Both the position numbers and the translations under genes were made by a program. Positions 14,023 through 23,300 of a stretch of DNA of 30,266 nt are shown here, in pieces (the first letter of the stretch is position 1; each line of letters opens with the position of its first letter). The notes below the pieces were generated by a model, which ran no database searches, was not told the origin of the DNA, and was given only the letters and a program-made list of their open reading frames with translations. The DNA is taken from positions 1 to 30,266 of the forward strand of contig CAKPHU010000009.1 in the NCBI GenBank assembly GCA_934162125.1, written 5' to 3'. Source of the DNA: an uncultured Bacilli bacterium. Its GTDB lineage: Bacteria > Bacillota_I > Bacilli_A > RF39 > UBA660.

Positions 14023-16327
14023 TTATTACACCAGTTAATGCTTTTTCCCACTCTTCATATTTTGCTTTATCATCAAACCAATATTCCCTTAACATAGGTA
14101 ATATATCATATTCAACGATATCACTCAATTCTTTTTCATAATCATGGTTTAATTGGCAAAAATAACTGTGGCCAATTTCAAAACCATCTCCCAACGAATC
14201 ATCATCATCAATTGCAAGATTAAGTTTTTTAATTTCTTCAATTAATCTATCAAATCTTTTATCAAGATATTCCTCAATATATTGCTTAAATTTTTCATTA
14301 TTAAAAGCAGGTACAACTTTGTAGAAAGAAAACCTTCTTCTCAAAGCATAATCTATCAGCGCTAAACTTCTATCAGCTGTATTTAGCATTCCTATAATAT
14401 ATAAATTTTCAGGGACATAGAATTCATCTCCAGAATAAGGTAATTTAAGTTTTTCTTTATCTCTTTTATCTGTTTCAATTAACATCATAAGTTCACCAAG
14501 AATTTTGCTAATATTACCTCTGTTTATTTCATCTATAATGCAATAATAATTATTCGATTTATCACTTTGTGCTTTTAAACAGAATTCCTTAAACACTCCA
14601 TCAACTACTTTAAAATTTCCATCAACCGGTCTTATACCTTCGATAAAATCTTCATAGGAATAACTCTGATGAAATTGAATCATTAGAATTTTAGAGTTAT
14701 CTTCATAACCTATTCTTGAATAAGCAAGTCTTTTTGCCATGAATGTTTTTCCAACACCAGGTGCACCTTCTAAAATAATATTTTTCTTTTTATTCAATAA
14801 GTTATTTAACTTTTCATAATCTTCCTCATCAATATAAACATCTTTTAAGAAATCTTCTTTGTTATATGGATTTATTTTTTCTTTTTTGTCATCATCTAAA
14901 ATAATATTATTTTCATCAATAAAATCAATAAACTTATATAGCATGTCGCCAATATAATATGAGTGATTTTGATTCACTTCAGGGATCATGCGTCTAATAA
15001 ATTTGTTTATTTCAAATGAAATTTTCTCTGAAGAATCATTTTTATTTATTGGTATTGAAAAATAGCTTGCTATAACTAACAATTTTTCTTTTGAACAAAT
15101 ATTCAAGAAATACTCTGGATAATAAATGTTTGCTAATTTTGTTAATACCATTGAAGTACCTTGTAAGTATGGGTATTTATCTTTTGCATTATACATATCT
15201 TTAATACCACTTAAACTTTTTAAATAACTATATAATTCCGTTCTAAATTGAAGCCAATACTCTTGCGGATTATCTATTTCCTTATTGTTTATTCCATAAT
15301 ATTTTTTTGTATCTTTTTTTCTATATATACCATGTTTGGCTGCTGTACCGCCACCAATACCTATCCCTAAATTTTTATATTTTCCATATTCTAACTTATA
15401 ACTAAAGGAATTTTCATAATTATCAGTTCCTAATGCATATTCATCTAACTGAAGAATGTTTATTCTATCTAATGGGTATTCAGCTAAAAAGTCTTTTCTT
15501 CCTGTCGACCAATCATGATCACGTTTCAATCTCTCAATATTATCTACATAATATTTTCTAAATTTATTTATATAAGTCTTATCTATATCTAAATTTATTG
15601 CATCATTTAGTTTTGGATTTTCATAAGTTATATATTTTATATAAGAATCTGAATCATTTAGTTCTCTCTTTGCATCCAATAAACCATTTTGTCCCAAATA
15701 CTTTGTATTACAACATTCCATCAACTTTTCAATATCATAGTTATCATTAAAGACCAATTTGTTATTTTCAAAAGTAAAATATGATGTATCTCCTAGCATG
15801 TTAAATAAAGCGTTAGTCGAACCATCATCTGTTGGTACAGTTAAGGCTAAGCCTAACATACTTTTTTCGAAAACACTTAATTTGTTTTCGCCCATATATT
15901 TTAAAATTGAATATAATGGATGAACATTTTTACCTTGTACTGGTTGAAAATAATTTAAGAAAACAATATCAAAATATTTTGTAATTGTTATTTCATCTTT
16001 TGCAACTTTTATTGCCAAATCGTTTAGTTCAAGATCTGAATTTTTCCAAATAGATAATTCGTGTCCTATCGTATACTGACTAGAAAATTGTTCTAAAGTG
16101 CCTTGATAACTGCCTATTCCATTATCATATCCACGAATGTTGTCTTTGAATAATCCATATCCGTATTTTAATCGTTCAGCTATTTCTTTTTTTACATCAT
16201 CTACAGTTGCATTATTTTTTTTTGCATAATAAGTTGCTTTTATTAAACTTAATACTGTTTCCTTTTTCTGTGTTCTACATAAAGCATCAAAATATAAAGT
16301 TGAATGCTCCCTTGGAATTCCTGCCAT
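14015..16327 (-). CDS. McrB-like AAA+ GTPase subunit of restriction endonuclease (LlaJI R1 type)
   Basis: 770 residues. The C-terminal third is an AAA+ motor of the McrB type: Walker A GAPGVGKT (about 518-525), Walker B and McrB signature IIDEINRGNISK (about 594-605), and sensor motif LNTADRSL (about 640). The motor hydrolyses GTP to translocate along DNA and activate the McrC nuclease. The first ~480 residues are a large, unplaced domain expected to recognise the target sequence, longer than the N-terminal domain of E. coli McrB. ATG 16327 has its Shine-Dalgarno (AAGGAGG) in the last codons of the upstream methyltransferase, which stops 6 bases before. The frame is intact. Confidence 0.87.
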   Translation of the reverse strand: MAGIPREHSTLYFDALCRTQKKETVLSLIKATYYAKKNNATVDDVKKEIAERLKYGYGLFKDNIRGYDNGIGSYQGTLEQFSSQYTIGHELSIWKNSDLELNDLAIKVAKDEITITKYFDIVFLNYFQPVQGKNVHPLYSILKYMGENKLSVFEKSMLGLALTVPTDDGSTNALFNMLGDTSYFTFENNKLVFNDNYDIEKLMECCNTKYLGQNGLLDAKRELNDSDSYIKYITYENPKLNDAINLDIDKTYINKFRKYYVDNIERLKRDHDWSTGRKDFLAEYPLDRINILQLDEYALGTDNYENSFSYKLEYGKYKNLGIGIGGGTAAKHGIYRKKDTKKYYGINNKEIDNPQEYWLQFRTELYSYLKSLSGIKDMYNAKDKYPYLQGTSMVLTKLANIYYPEYFLNICSKEKLLVIASYFSIPINKNDSSEKISFEINKFIRRMIPEVNQNHSYYIGDMLYKFIDFIDENNIILDDDKKEKINPYNKEDFLKDVYIDEEDYEKLNNLLNKKKNIILEGAPGVGKTFMAKRLAYSRIGYEDNSKILMIQFHQSYSYEDFIEGIRPVDGNFKVVDGVFKEFCLKAQSDKSNNYYCIIDEINRGNISKILGELMMLIETDKRDKEKLKLPYSGDEFYVPENLYIIGMLNTADRSLALIDYALRRRFSFYKVVPAFNNEKFKQYIEEYLDKRFDRLIEEIKKLNLAIDDDDSLGDGFEIGHSYFCQLNHDYEKELSDIVEYDILPMLREYWFDDKAKYEEWEKALTGVINE

Positions 16328-16333
16328 ACTACA

Positions 16334-17545
16334 CTACTCCTCCTTCATTAATTCTATTATAGCACAAGCTATTGCATTTGCAAATTTTACAGGTACTGCA
16401 TTACCAATCATTTTATAAGCATCACCTTGAGTACCGACAAATTCAAAATCGTCATCAAAGCTTTGCAATCTAGCTGCTTCTCTAACGGTTATAGACCTAG
16501 CTTGAGATGAATCATAGTGAATAAATCTTAAACCATCCTTGTGTAAATGAGCTAATATAGTTGTACTTGGTTCATCAGCTCTTAAAACATGATACTTATG
16601 AACATTTGTGCTACTACCGGTTGCCTTATTATATATTTCTTTCAAAATATCAGAATCTGTATACTGATTTTCACCTTTTTCTATATCTTCTGCTAACATT
16701 TTAAATATCTTAACATCTCTCAATCCATGATACCTCGGATGATGCCAGGTTATTGAGCATTCTGGATCTGTATGAGAAGGTCTTGTATCTCGATAATATG
16801 GCATACATTTTGGCAAATCGCCAATAGCCTCTTTAACACTAATTTTTCTTTTTGATTTATACCTTGGTAAAATTTGAGTATAAAATTTTTTTAATTCATT
16901 TTGGATATTTTTATTTTTAAAATACTCCTTATTCATGCCAATTAGAATCACTCTTTTTCTTGCTTGTGGAACAGAGAAATCACTAGCATCTAATACAGCA
17001 TATTTTCTTATATCCTCAATAATTTCATATCCTTTAGACTCTATATCTCGTCTTATTAAATCTATAATAGGAGTTCCATCTGGCATTGCTGACAACATTC
17101 CAGGAACGTTTTCAAATACAAATAATTTTGGCTGTAATTTTTCTACAATTTGTAAATAATACTCAAATAGGTAGTTTCTATAGTCTTGCTTCATATTGTT
17201 TTTTTCTCTTACTCTACCAGCTACAGAATAAGCTTGACAAGGTGGTCCTCCAATTATGAAATCTATCTTCTTTTTTCCTATTATCTTTAATAACCCCTTA
17301 TTTTTGCCATATTTTAAATCATCATATCCATTAAACAATTCATCTACTCGCTGTATATCAAATCTCATTACTGATTCATCCGCATCTGATATATTCCATT
17401 TTTCTTTTAGTCTTTTTGCCAATGTTTGTGTTGGTTTTAATTCCCATTCTACAGACGCAACTGGATTATATTTTCCGGTTTGCATAAATCCATCCAATAA
17501 TCCACCACATCCTGAAAATAAATCTATAATATTATACTTCTTCAT
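16334..17545 (-). CDS. DNA (cytosine-5) methyltransferase, second copy
   Basis: 403 residues with the m5C methyltransferase motifs in order: motif I DLFSGCGGLLDGF (AdoMet binding), motif IV GGPPCQAYS (catalytic Cys), motif VI ENVPG, motif VIII QARKRVILIG, motif X GNAVP. The target-recognition region lies between VIII and X (about 220-340) and differs from that of the other methyltransferase. An asymmetric recognition site, one enzyme per strand, is therefore likely, as in LlaJI. It overlaps the preceding gene by 14 bases, with Shine-Dalgarno AAGGAAG inside that gene. Its job is to protect host DNA from the McrBC-like nuclease encoded next. Confidence 0.95.
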   Translation of the reverse strand: MKKYNIIDLFSGCGGLLDGFMQTGKYNPVASVEWELKPTQTLAKRLKEKWNISDADESVMRFDIQRVDELFNGYDDLKYGKNKGLLKIIGKKKIDFIIGGPPCQAYSVAGRVREKNNMKQDYRNYLFEYYLQIVEKLQPKLFVFENVPGMLSAMPDGTPIIDLIRRDIESKGYEIIEDIRKYAVLDASDFSVPQARKRVILIGMNKEYFKNKNIQNELKKFYTQILPRYKSKRKISVKEAIGDLPKCMPYYRDTRPSHTDPECSITWHHPRYHGLRDVKIFKMLAEDIEKGENQYTDSDILKEIYNKATGSSTNVHKYHVLRADEPSTTILAHLHKDGLRFIHYDSSQARSITVREAARLQSFDDDFEFVGTQGDAYKMIGNAVPVKFANAIACAIIELMKEE

Positions 17546-18617
17546 TATCTAATACTTCCTTAATTTTTTCCGCTACTGCTTTTCCCAATAATGGTGGAAC
17601 TGCATTACCAACTTGTTTATACTGTTGCTGCTTACTACCATAGAATATAAAGTCGTCCGGAAATGATTGTAATCTTGCATTTTCCCTAACCGAAGGGATT
17701 CTATTATATTTATAGTGAAAGTGTGTTCTATGTCCTGTATCGATTGTCAAAGATGGCTTTTTACTATTGTATCTAGTTAAAGATTCATGATATTTAAATT
17801 TTTCTGATTCTCCAACAGGAAGATCTTTATAATTGCCACCATCCGGTATTTTGGCAATGTTTTCAATAGTTTTTTGAGCATGCTTAGTTGGAAAATGATT
17901 AAAAACTTCAATTGAATTTTTCCTCATTTGTTTTTGATAATCATTTGTTGGTTCCATAATGTATTCTCTAATTTTATCTAGTGAATAATCATTATCATTC
18001 TCTAGACTTGGTAAGTCGCTTATAGCTTCTTCACATGTTATATAATTCTCAGGTTTAATCTTTGGAATGGGATATTCAAACTCTTTCTTACCATTTAAAA
18101 TTCCCACAAAAACTACTCTTTTTCTAATTTGGGGAACTCCAAAATTTGGAGCATATAAAATTTCTGCTGACATTTTATAGCCAAGCTCCGTGAAATCATT
18201 TATGATACGTTTTGCACCTTTGCCATCATATAGTTTTAACATTCCTGGAACATTTTCTAAAACTACTATTTTAGGTCTTAATTCTTTTGCTGTTTTAACC
18301 ATAGCAGAATACAAAACATTTCTTTCATCATTTTCCTCTCTTTTTCCAGCAAGCGAAAATCCTTGACAAGGGGGACCTCCAACTAAAACATCCAATTGTA
18401 TTTTATTATCTTCTAGATATTTTTTTATTTCAAAAATATTATCGTGGTTAAACAAATCCAACTTCATTGCTTTAGCACTACCGTGATTAGCTTCAAACGT
18501 TCTTAAAGCTGGCTCATCAAAGTCAACACCTAAAACCACATTAAATCCTGCATCCAAAAATCCTTTAGATAACCCACCAGCTCCACAAAATAAATCTACT
18601 ACAGTATATTTTTTCAT
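17532..18617 (-). CDS. DNA (cytosine-5) methyltransferase, first copy
   Basis: 361 residues starting MKKYTVVDLF at ATG 18617, chosen because AAAGGAGG lies 7 bases upstream; a TTG at 18638 would overlap that site. Motifs: I DLFCGAGGLSKGF, IV GGPPCQGFSLAG with the catalytic Cys, VI ENVPG, VIII QIRKRVVFVG, X GNAVPPLLG. The start codon overlaps the stop of the XRE regulator (ATGA) and the 3' end overlaps the second methyltransferase by 14 bases, so the operon is tightly coupled and methylation is made before restriction. It is a paralogue of the second enzyme, not a duplicate. Confidence 0.95.
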   Translation of the reverse strand: MKKYTVVDLFCGAGGLSKGFLDAGFNVVLGVDFDEPALRTFEANHGSAKAMKLDLFNHDNIFEIKKYLEDNKIQLDVLVGGPPCQGFSLAGKREENDERNVLYSAMVKTAKELRPKIVVLENVPGMLKLYDGKGAKRIINDFTELGYKMSAEILYAPNFGVPQIRKRVVFVGILNGKKEFEYPIPKIKPENYITCEEAISDLPSLENDNDYSLDKIREYIMEPTNDYQKQMRKNSIEVFNHFPTKHAQKTIENIAKIPDGGNYKDLPVGESEKFKYHESLTRYNSKKPSLTIDTGHRTHFHYKYNRIPSVRENARLQSFPDDFIFYGSKQQQYKQVGNAVPPLLGKAVAEKIKEVLDNEEV

Positions 18618-18982
18618 TTTATATCCTCCTTTCCACAATTTTCAAGTGCTCTTTCCCACCCTGAATAATCGTTGTTTTTAATCTTTTCTCTAATACATCT
18701 TCTTAAAGAATCATTTTGCATAATATATTCTATTATGTCATATGGCACTCTATTATTACTACTTTTGGCTGCCAAATCCAACAATCTGTACATGTTCTCA
18801 TCATTTAATTCAAGTGCTGAACCAATTTTTTTTAACACATCAAAAGTAGGAACTCTCTTTCCTTTTTCAATATCATTCATATAAGCTGCTGACACTTCGC
18901 TACTTATCGCCAACTGTCGTGATGATATGTTTTTCTTAGCTCTTGCATTTACAATAAATCTACCTAAAGAATCTTTTTTCAT
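18614..18982 (-). CDS. XRE-family regulator leading the restriction-modification operon
   Basis: 122 residues. An N-terminal helix-turn-helix of the XRE/Cro type (about 8-60: NISSRQLAISSEVSAAYMND, then IEKGKRVPTFDVLKKIGSAL) is followed by a short helical C-terminus (PYDIIEYIMQND ... IREKIKNND). Such proteins act as dimeric repressors, and some restriction systems use them as controllers that delay endonuclease expression. It is first in the operon, with Shine-Dalgarno GAGGTGA before ATG 18982 and a near-perfect 22-base palindrome between its -10 and start codon, so autoregulation is likely. The stop overlaps the methyltransferase start (ATGA). Confidence 0.85.
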   Translation of the reverse strand: MKKDSLGRFIVNARAKKNISSRQLAISSEVSAAYMNDIEKGKRVPTFDVLKKIGSALELNDENMYRLLDLAAKSSNNRVPYDIIEYIMQNDSLRRCIREKIKNNDYSGWERALENCGKEDIK

Positions 18983-18998
18983 TTAATCACCTCTGTAT

Positions 18999-19054
18999 TA
19001 ACTAATAAGCTTATATGTTAATATAATTATACAATACTTTTATTATAAATACAA
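18999..19054 (-). promoter_or_regulatory. restriction-modification operon promoter with palindromic operator
   Basis: Leftward -35 TTGTAT (19049-19054), 17-base spacer, -10 TATAAT (19026-19031). Downstream, 18999-19020 is a 22-base palindrome with arms TAACxxATAAG and CTTATxxGTTA (only the two-base positions mismatch), placed over the expected transcription start. It is the best candidate operator for the XRE protein encoded next. Confidence 0.75.
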
Positions 19055-19112
19055 GTTAAAAATGAAAATATGATTAAATTAAAATAAATATTTATTAATT
19101 TGATTTAATTTT

Positions 19113-19169
19113 TTGTTAATTTATTACGACACAGAGTAATTTTTTTATAAAATTGTCAATTTATTACGA
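19113..19169. repeat. 17-base direct repeats TTGTYAATTTATTACGA
   Basis: Copies at 19113-19129 and 19153-19169 differ at one base and start 40 bases apart, between the operon promoter and the element end. The spacing is close to four helical turns, so they could bind a protein on one face. The rest of 19055-19313 is plain AT-rich DNA with no gene seen. Confidence 0.55.
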
Positions 19170-19321
19170 TTGCTTTTTTAACTTTAAATAGAGAAATAGT
19201 ATAAATAATAAACACCATAGCAAAATACATTCTATTTTAAGTTGTTAATTCATAAAAAAAAGAATTTCAACATTAAGCCAAAGTCCTTATATTTTAAAGC
19301 AAACAAGGTGCTATTACACTT

Positions 19322-19346
19322 TGCCTACATTCTTACCATTCGCACC
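19322..19346 (+). other. far element end / attachment-site junction
   Basis: The element arm begins TGCCTACATTC (19322-19332) on the plus strand and ends at core CACC (19343-19346), beyond which amidase sequence begins. It is the inverted partner of the arm at 10436-10446. Confidence 0.8.
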
Positions 19347-19601
19347 TCCTGCATTTATGTGATTAGAAATTAATATTACATTGGGATCATTTCCATAAGC
19401 ATTTAAAATTCTTCTCACTCTTTCTTTTCTATCTAATGTTTCATCTTTATCCCTTACTATGGTTGCCGGTATACCTAGTTCATTTAATCTATCATACATA
19501 TACTGAGCTGCTTCTAAATTTAAATCCTTTTCCTTCAGACTTCCTGATAAGGCTCCAGGGTCACTTCCACCATGTGCAACATACCTTTATACACGGTACA
19601 T
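19343..19601 (-). pseudogene. 5' part of the LysM amidase, cut off by the element and carrying an early stop
   Basis: Leftward reading gives VAHGGSDPGALSG, LKEKDLNLEAAQ, then NELGIPATIVRDKDETL and ILISNHINAGG. These are the N-terminal landmarks of Amidase_3, including the HGG His, the KEKDLNLE Glu and the SNH His that bind the catalytic zinc. Past the GGTG core the frame runs 10 codons into the element and stops at 19314-19316. Upstream, an in-frame TAA at 19587-19589 lies 3 codons before the VAHGG. A short start MYRV at 19601 precedes that stop, and dropping six bases (TAAAGG) would read through as MYRVYVAHGG. So the gene carries a second lesion, or its true start differs. The remainder (LysM repeats) is at 9449-10423. 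Confidence 0.85.
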
Positions 19602-19638
19602 AATTAATAAATAATTGAAAGCACCTATATACATTATA

Positions 19639-19670
19639 AAAAGTGATCAAAATAGTCACTTTTATTTTTT
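19639..19670 (+). terminator. hairpin with T tract upstream of the amidase fragment
   Basis: AAAAGTGA (19639-19646) and TCACTTTT (19656-19663) are perfect arms followed by ATTTTTT on the plus strand. No rightward gene precedes it, so it could instead be an operator. Confidence 0.4.
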
Positions 19671-19817
19671 AGATCCGCTTTGTAATAAAATCAGTTGAAC
19701 CAATTCCTCGATAAAATAAATCATCCAATAGAATTAATTGTAATTTCAAGTTACTAATTCCTTATTACTATTAAAAAAGGTATAAAAATAATTAAAATAT
19801 AAATGCTTTTTATGAAA

Positions 19818-19850
19818 TAAAAAAATAAGCAGTGGGGTGTACTACTTATT
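19818..19850 (-). terminator. Rho-independent terminator
   Basis: Read leftward, AATAAGTAGT, a 7-base loop, ACTGCTTATT, then a T tract. It lies 5 bases past the stop of the gene ending at 19855. Confidence 0.85.
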
Positions 19851-19854
19851 AAAC

Positions 19855-20340
19855 TTATTTAACTTTATTAGCAAGTTTGATAACCGATTTAGTATATTTC
19901 ATAAGTTCTTTTTTATTCTTAAATCCACAAGTTATTGCGAAGTAATCCATATAGCTAGTATCTTCATCAATATATTTCATTTGTAGAGATTTATTAATAT
20001 TATAATTTTCTTTGGCACTAATATCGTTTGATTTTAAATAATCTTTAATAGTTAAATTATATTTTGCATCTTTGTTTTTAAATTGTTCGTATAATTCAGT
20101 AGTTATAATGCAGTTATCTATAAGTTCTTTATTATTTTCAAACTCAATAACAACTTTATTTTTATCTTTATAATTTGTTACATTAACAATTCTATCAATA
20201 TAAAGAGCTTTACCATTTTTGATCTTGCCAACTTTTACATTGCTCGTAGTTATTAGTATTATTACTAATAATATAACTAGAAGAACACATGAAATAATGA
20301 TAATTTGTTTCTTCTTAATTTTTAATTTTTGTTTCTTCAT
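19855..20340 (-). CDS. small membrane-anchored protein, unknown function
   Basis: 161 residues. A very basic N-terminus (KKQKLKIKKKQ) leads into one strong hydrophobic helix (about 12-31, IIIISCVLLVILLVIILI); the remaining ~130 residues are Lys/Asp/Asn-rich and lie outside the membrane. No catalytic motif is seen. The two Cys of the outer part (NNKELIDNCII and FAITCGFK) could form a disulfide. Shine-Dalgarno AAAGGATG is about 7 bases before ATG 20340. It lies downstream of a large sortase substrate gene but behind that gene's terminator. The family is not recognised. Confidence 0.7.
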   Translation of the reverse strand: MKKQKLKIKKKQIIIISCVLLVILLVIILITTSNVKVGKIKNGKALYIDRIVNVTNYKDKNKVVIEFENNKELIDNCIITTELYEQFKNKDAKYNLTIKDYLKSNDISAKENYNINKSLQMKYIDEDTSYMDYFAITCGFKNKKELMKYTKSVIKLANKVK

Positions 20341-20360
20341 ATTATCATCCTTTCTTTGTT

Positions 20361-20388
20361 AAAAAGGAGTTAGAGAAAACTCTAACTC
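20361..20388 (-). terminator. Rho-independent terminator of the large surface-protein gene
   Basis: GAGTTAGAG (20367-20375) and CTCTAACTC (20380-20388) pair perfectly around AAAA; leftward they are followed by C and TTTTT. Confidence 0.85.
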
Positions 20389-20393
20389 GCATT

Positions 20394-23300
20394 TTAATTT
20401 GTTTGTTTTCTTCTATAAGCAAATACTCCAGCACCTGCTAATCCAATCATTGAAAGGACACCAGTTACTATATATAGTGCAATATTATCTCCTGTTTTTG
20501 GATTATCAATTTCAGGAACAATATTAGCAACAGTGAATGTTGTAGTAGCCTCACCGCCATCAGTGAATGTAACTTTTAATGTATGTTCACCAGCTAATAA
20601 ACTATCTACAAATTCTTTTTTGAATGTGATAATTGTACTACCACTTTCAGAAGTATAGTTTTTAGAATCAGCTAATATACCATCAACATATACCTTACCA
20701 TCAAATAATGAATAATCAGCATTGATTTTAAATTTAGCTTCACTATTTTTAGTAATTACATATTTTTGATTAGCTCCTTCAGTTACTTCATAAACTATCT
20801 TTTCTACAACTACTTCTAATTCCATATTAGCAGTTATATTTGAAAGTATTAATTTACCGTTTACCATATCAGTAGTTTTATCAGTTCCATTTACTAGAAT
20901 TTTAATTAGTTTATAACCATGATTTATAGTAGTATTAAATTCTTTATCATCACCATAGTTTACACTAACAGCTCCGTTTGGAGTGATAGTAGCACCAGTT
21001 ACATCTTTAACAGTAACTGTGAATGGTATTTTCTTATAACTTACAACAACTTCTTTTTCTTCATTAACAGTAAGTTCTAATTTATTACCTACGACAGGTG
21101 TATTAACTCCATTTACTAATACTTTATCTATCATATAACCAGTATTTGGAGTAAATTCAATTATTACTTTACTTCCTTCTATAACATCTATTTTGCTTGG
21201 AGTAATTGTTCCATTACCACCACTAATACCACCATCAACTGCTGTCATTACATCAAATAAATCTTTTACATCAACTTCAATATCAATGTCATTTACAACA
21301 TTATAATTATTAGTATCCTTTGGTGTATATGTTGCTTTATATGTATGTTTTCCAGCATTTAATACTAAGTTTGGTGTATCCCAAGTAAAGCCATAAGGTA
21401 ACACTACATCACTAAGTACTTTTCCTTTAACACTTGTTAATCCTGTTGGCACTTCATAATTAGGTGTTGCCTTTATTATAGACCAATTTACAGTATAATC
21501 ATCAGTTGTACTATCATTCCACTCATAGTTATCTTTATCTACTAATGAACAAGTAAAACTATAGTCCCCAACTTTTAGAGCCATTAAAGTACCAGTTATT
21601 TCTTGTATACCTACAATTTGTCCATAGTCATATCCATGAATCATTCCATCATATTCAAATGTTGTTTTTTCTGGATATTCCTTTGTTACTTGTGCTTTCT
21701 TAATTGTGAAAGCATAAGTTACACTTCCTACATAATCTGCATTATATTCTGGTACACTATATGTTACAGTATATGTTCCCGCTTTTTTTGGAGCATCTGC
21801 ACTATCATAATTTGTAGTTCCTGTTCCTTTATATTTGGTATCTAGCATTTTTACATTTCCACCTATAACTTCAATTCTACCAATCGGTTTTTGTTTTTTT
21901 CCGTTATAAGTAAATACTTGATTATCTTCTATACCACTAAATGTTACAGTTTCTTTTTCTACAACATTTATATAGAATGTTTTTGTTGCTTCAGCATATT
22001 CATTTACTCCATCATTATTTTCATCTTTTGCTGGTGCAATAACTTCCATTGTTACTTTTCCATCTGTTGTTCCTGCTGTAAATCCTGTAGTTTCATCAAA
22101 TGTTCCTGCACTTCCACTTATATATTTAATTTTATAATCAGTTAAATTACAATTTAATAGTTCTTTAATTTTATCTATTGTTAGATTTCCACCAACTTTA
22201 ACATATAAGTTTTCTTCTGCAGTAAATACTTGTGATGATTGTTCTACTTTTAATGTACCATTTACATGAGTACCAAAAGTATAGTTAGAAGTAATATCTT
22301 TTCCATCTCTTGTTACTTTTACACCTGTTACTTTATTATCAGAAGTTCCAACATATTTTTGCTTACCTGTAATAGTAGCAGTTAACTCATCTCCTGCAAG
22401 TAAAACATTATTAGTATATGTATATTCGTTATTAGTTAAATCTTCTCCATCATAATTTTTATTATCACTATTTGCAGTTACAACTATTGGAGTTGTAATT
22501 GGTGTAATAGAAAGTGTTCCTTTTTTTATTGTTACATTACTATAACTATTTGCATTTAGTAACATATAATCAAATATACCATTTTCAACTGTTCCATCAG
22601 ATACATCTTTAACTTTTCCTGATGGTAGTAGCAATAATCTATCTTGTTTTTTATTTGGTAACTCATACATCTTAGCATCAGGTAAATATTCAAGTTTTGT
22701 GCCACCATAATATACATCATAGTCATCTTCTTTATGTTCTTCTCCATCATATTCCCATGAATTTGATTTAATTACTATCTTAATTTCTGTATCATTTTTG
22801 AAAATTTCAAAATTAAATATCTTTTCTGGAATGATATATTTTTCATTAGCATCATTAGTTAATTTGAATTTCATTTTATATTTACCAGCTGTTGTTGGAG
22901 GTCTCCAAGTCCAGTAATCACTATCTTCAGAAGCATACCTAATATCGCCATCATTTTTTGTAAGTGTTGAACCATAATTTATAACTGGCATCTTTTCATC
23001 ATCAACACCATAAGTCCAACTATCAATTGAAATATCAAGGTCTGTTATTTCTTTTTTATCAACTTTTAATGTAACTTTTGATGTATAAGTATTATCATTT
23101 ATATCAGTTACAGTTATGTTTGCTGTATATTCTCCTACCATTAGCCCTTTTTTAGCTTTAATCTTGAAATCTGTATTTGTTGCTCCAACAACTACTGTTG
23201 GAGTTCCAGTACCATCTACTATAAAATTAGCATTATCTACTGAAACATTTTTAATTTGTAAGTCGGCTGCCCCACTATTATATATTGGAATTTCTTTTAC

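Larger units (their letters stand above)
10420..19342. mobile_element. 8.9-kb serine-recombinase integrative element carrying a restriction-modification operon
   Basis: The element lies between two CACC (plus strand) core copies at 10420-10423 and 19343-19346. Removing one core copy and everything between fuses the amidase halves in frame: NHINAGG from the far side continues into GEGAEVVYAL. The recombinase gene stops about 40 bases from one core, the usual position for a large serine integrase. Contents, all leftward: XRE regulator, two m5C methyltransferases, McrB-like GTPase, McrC-like nuclease, a ~750-base non-coding stretch, a 61-residue ORF, and the recombinase. No relaxase, type IV secretion or phage structural gene is present, so it is a small genomic islet that may move only with help. 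Confidence 0.88.

Noticed and set aside
18618..18638. TTG start adding seven residues to the first methyltransferase
   Set aside because: It would lie upstream of or over the AAAGGAGG that serves ATG 18617, which starts right at the conserved motif region.
10420..19346. prophage interpretation of the element
   Set aside because: No phage structural, packaging, lysis or replication gene is present; only an integrase, a small ORF and a restriction-modification operon.
21603..22145. rightward frames opposite the 1376-residue surface protein
   Set aside because: Cys/Ile/Phe-rich antisense shadows of a well-supported gene, with no ribosome-binding sites.
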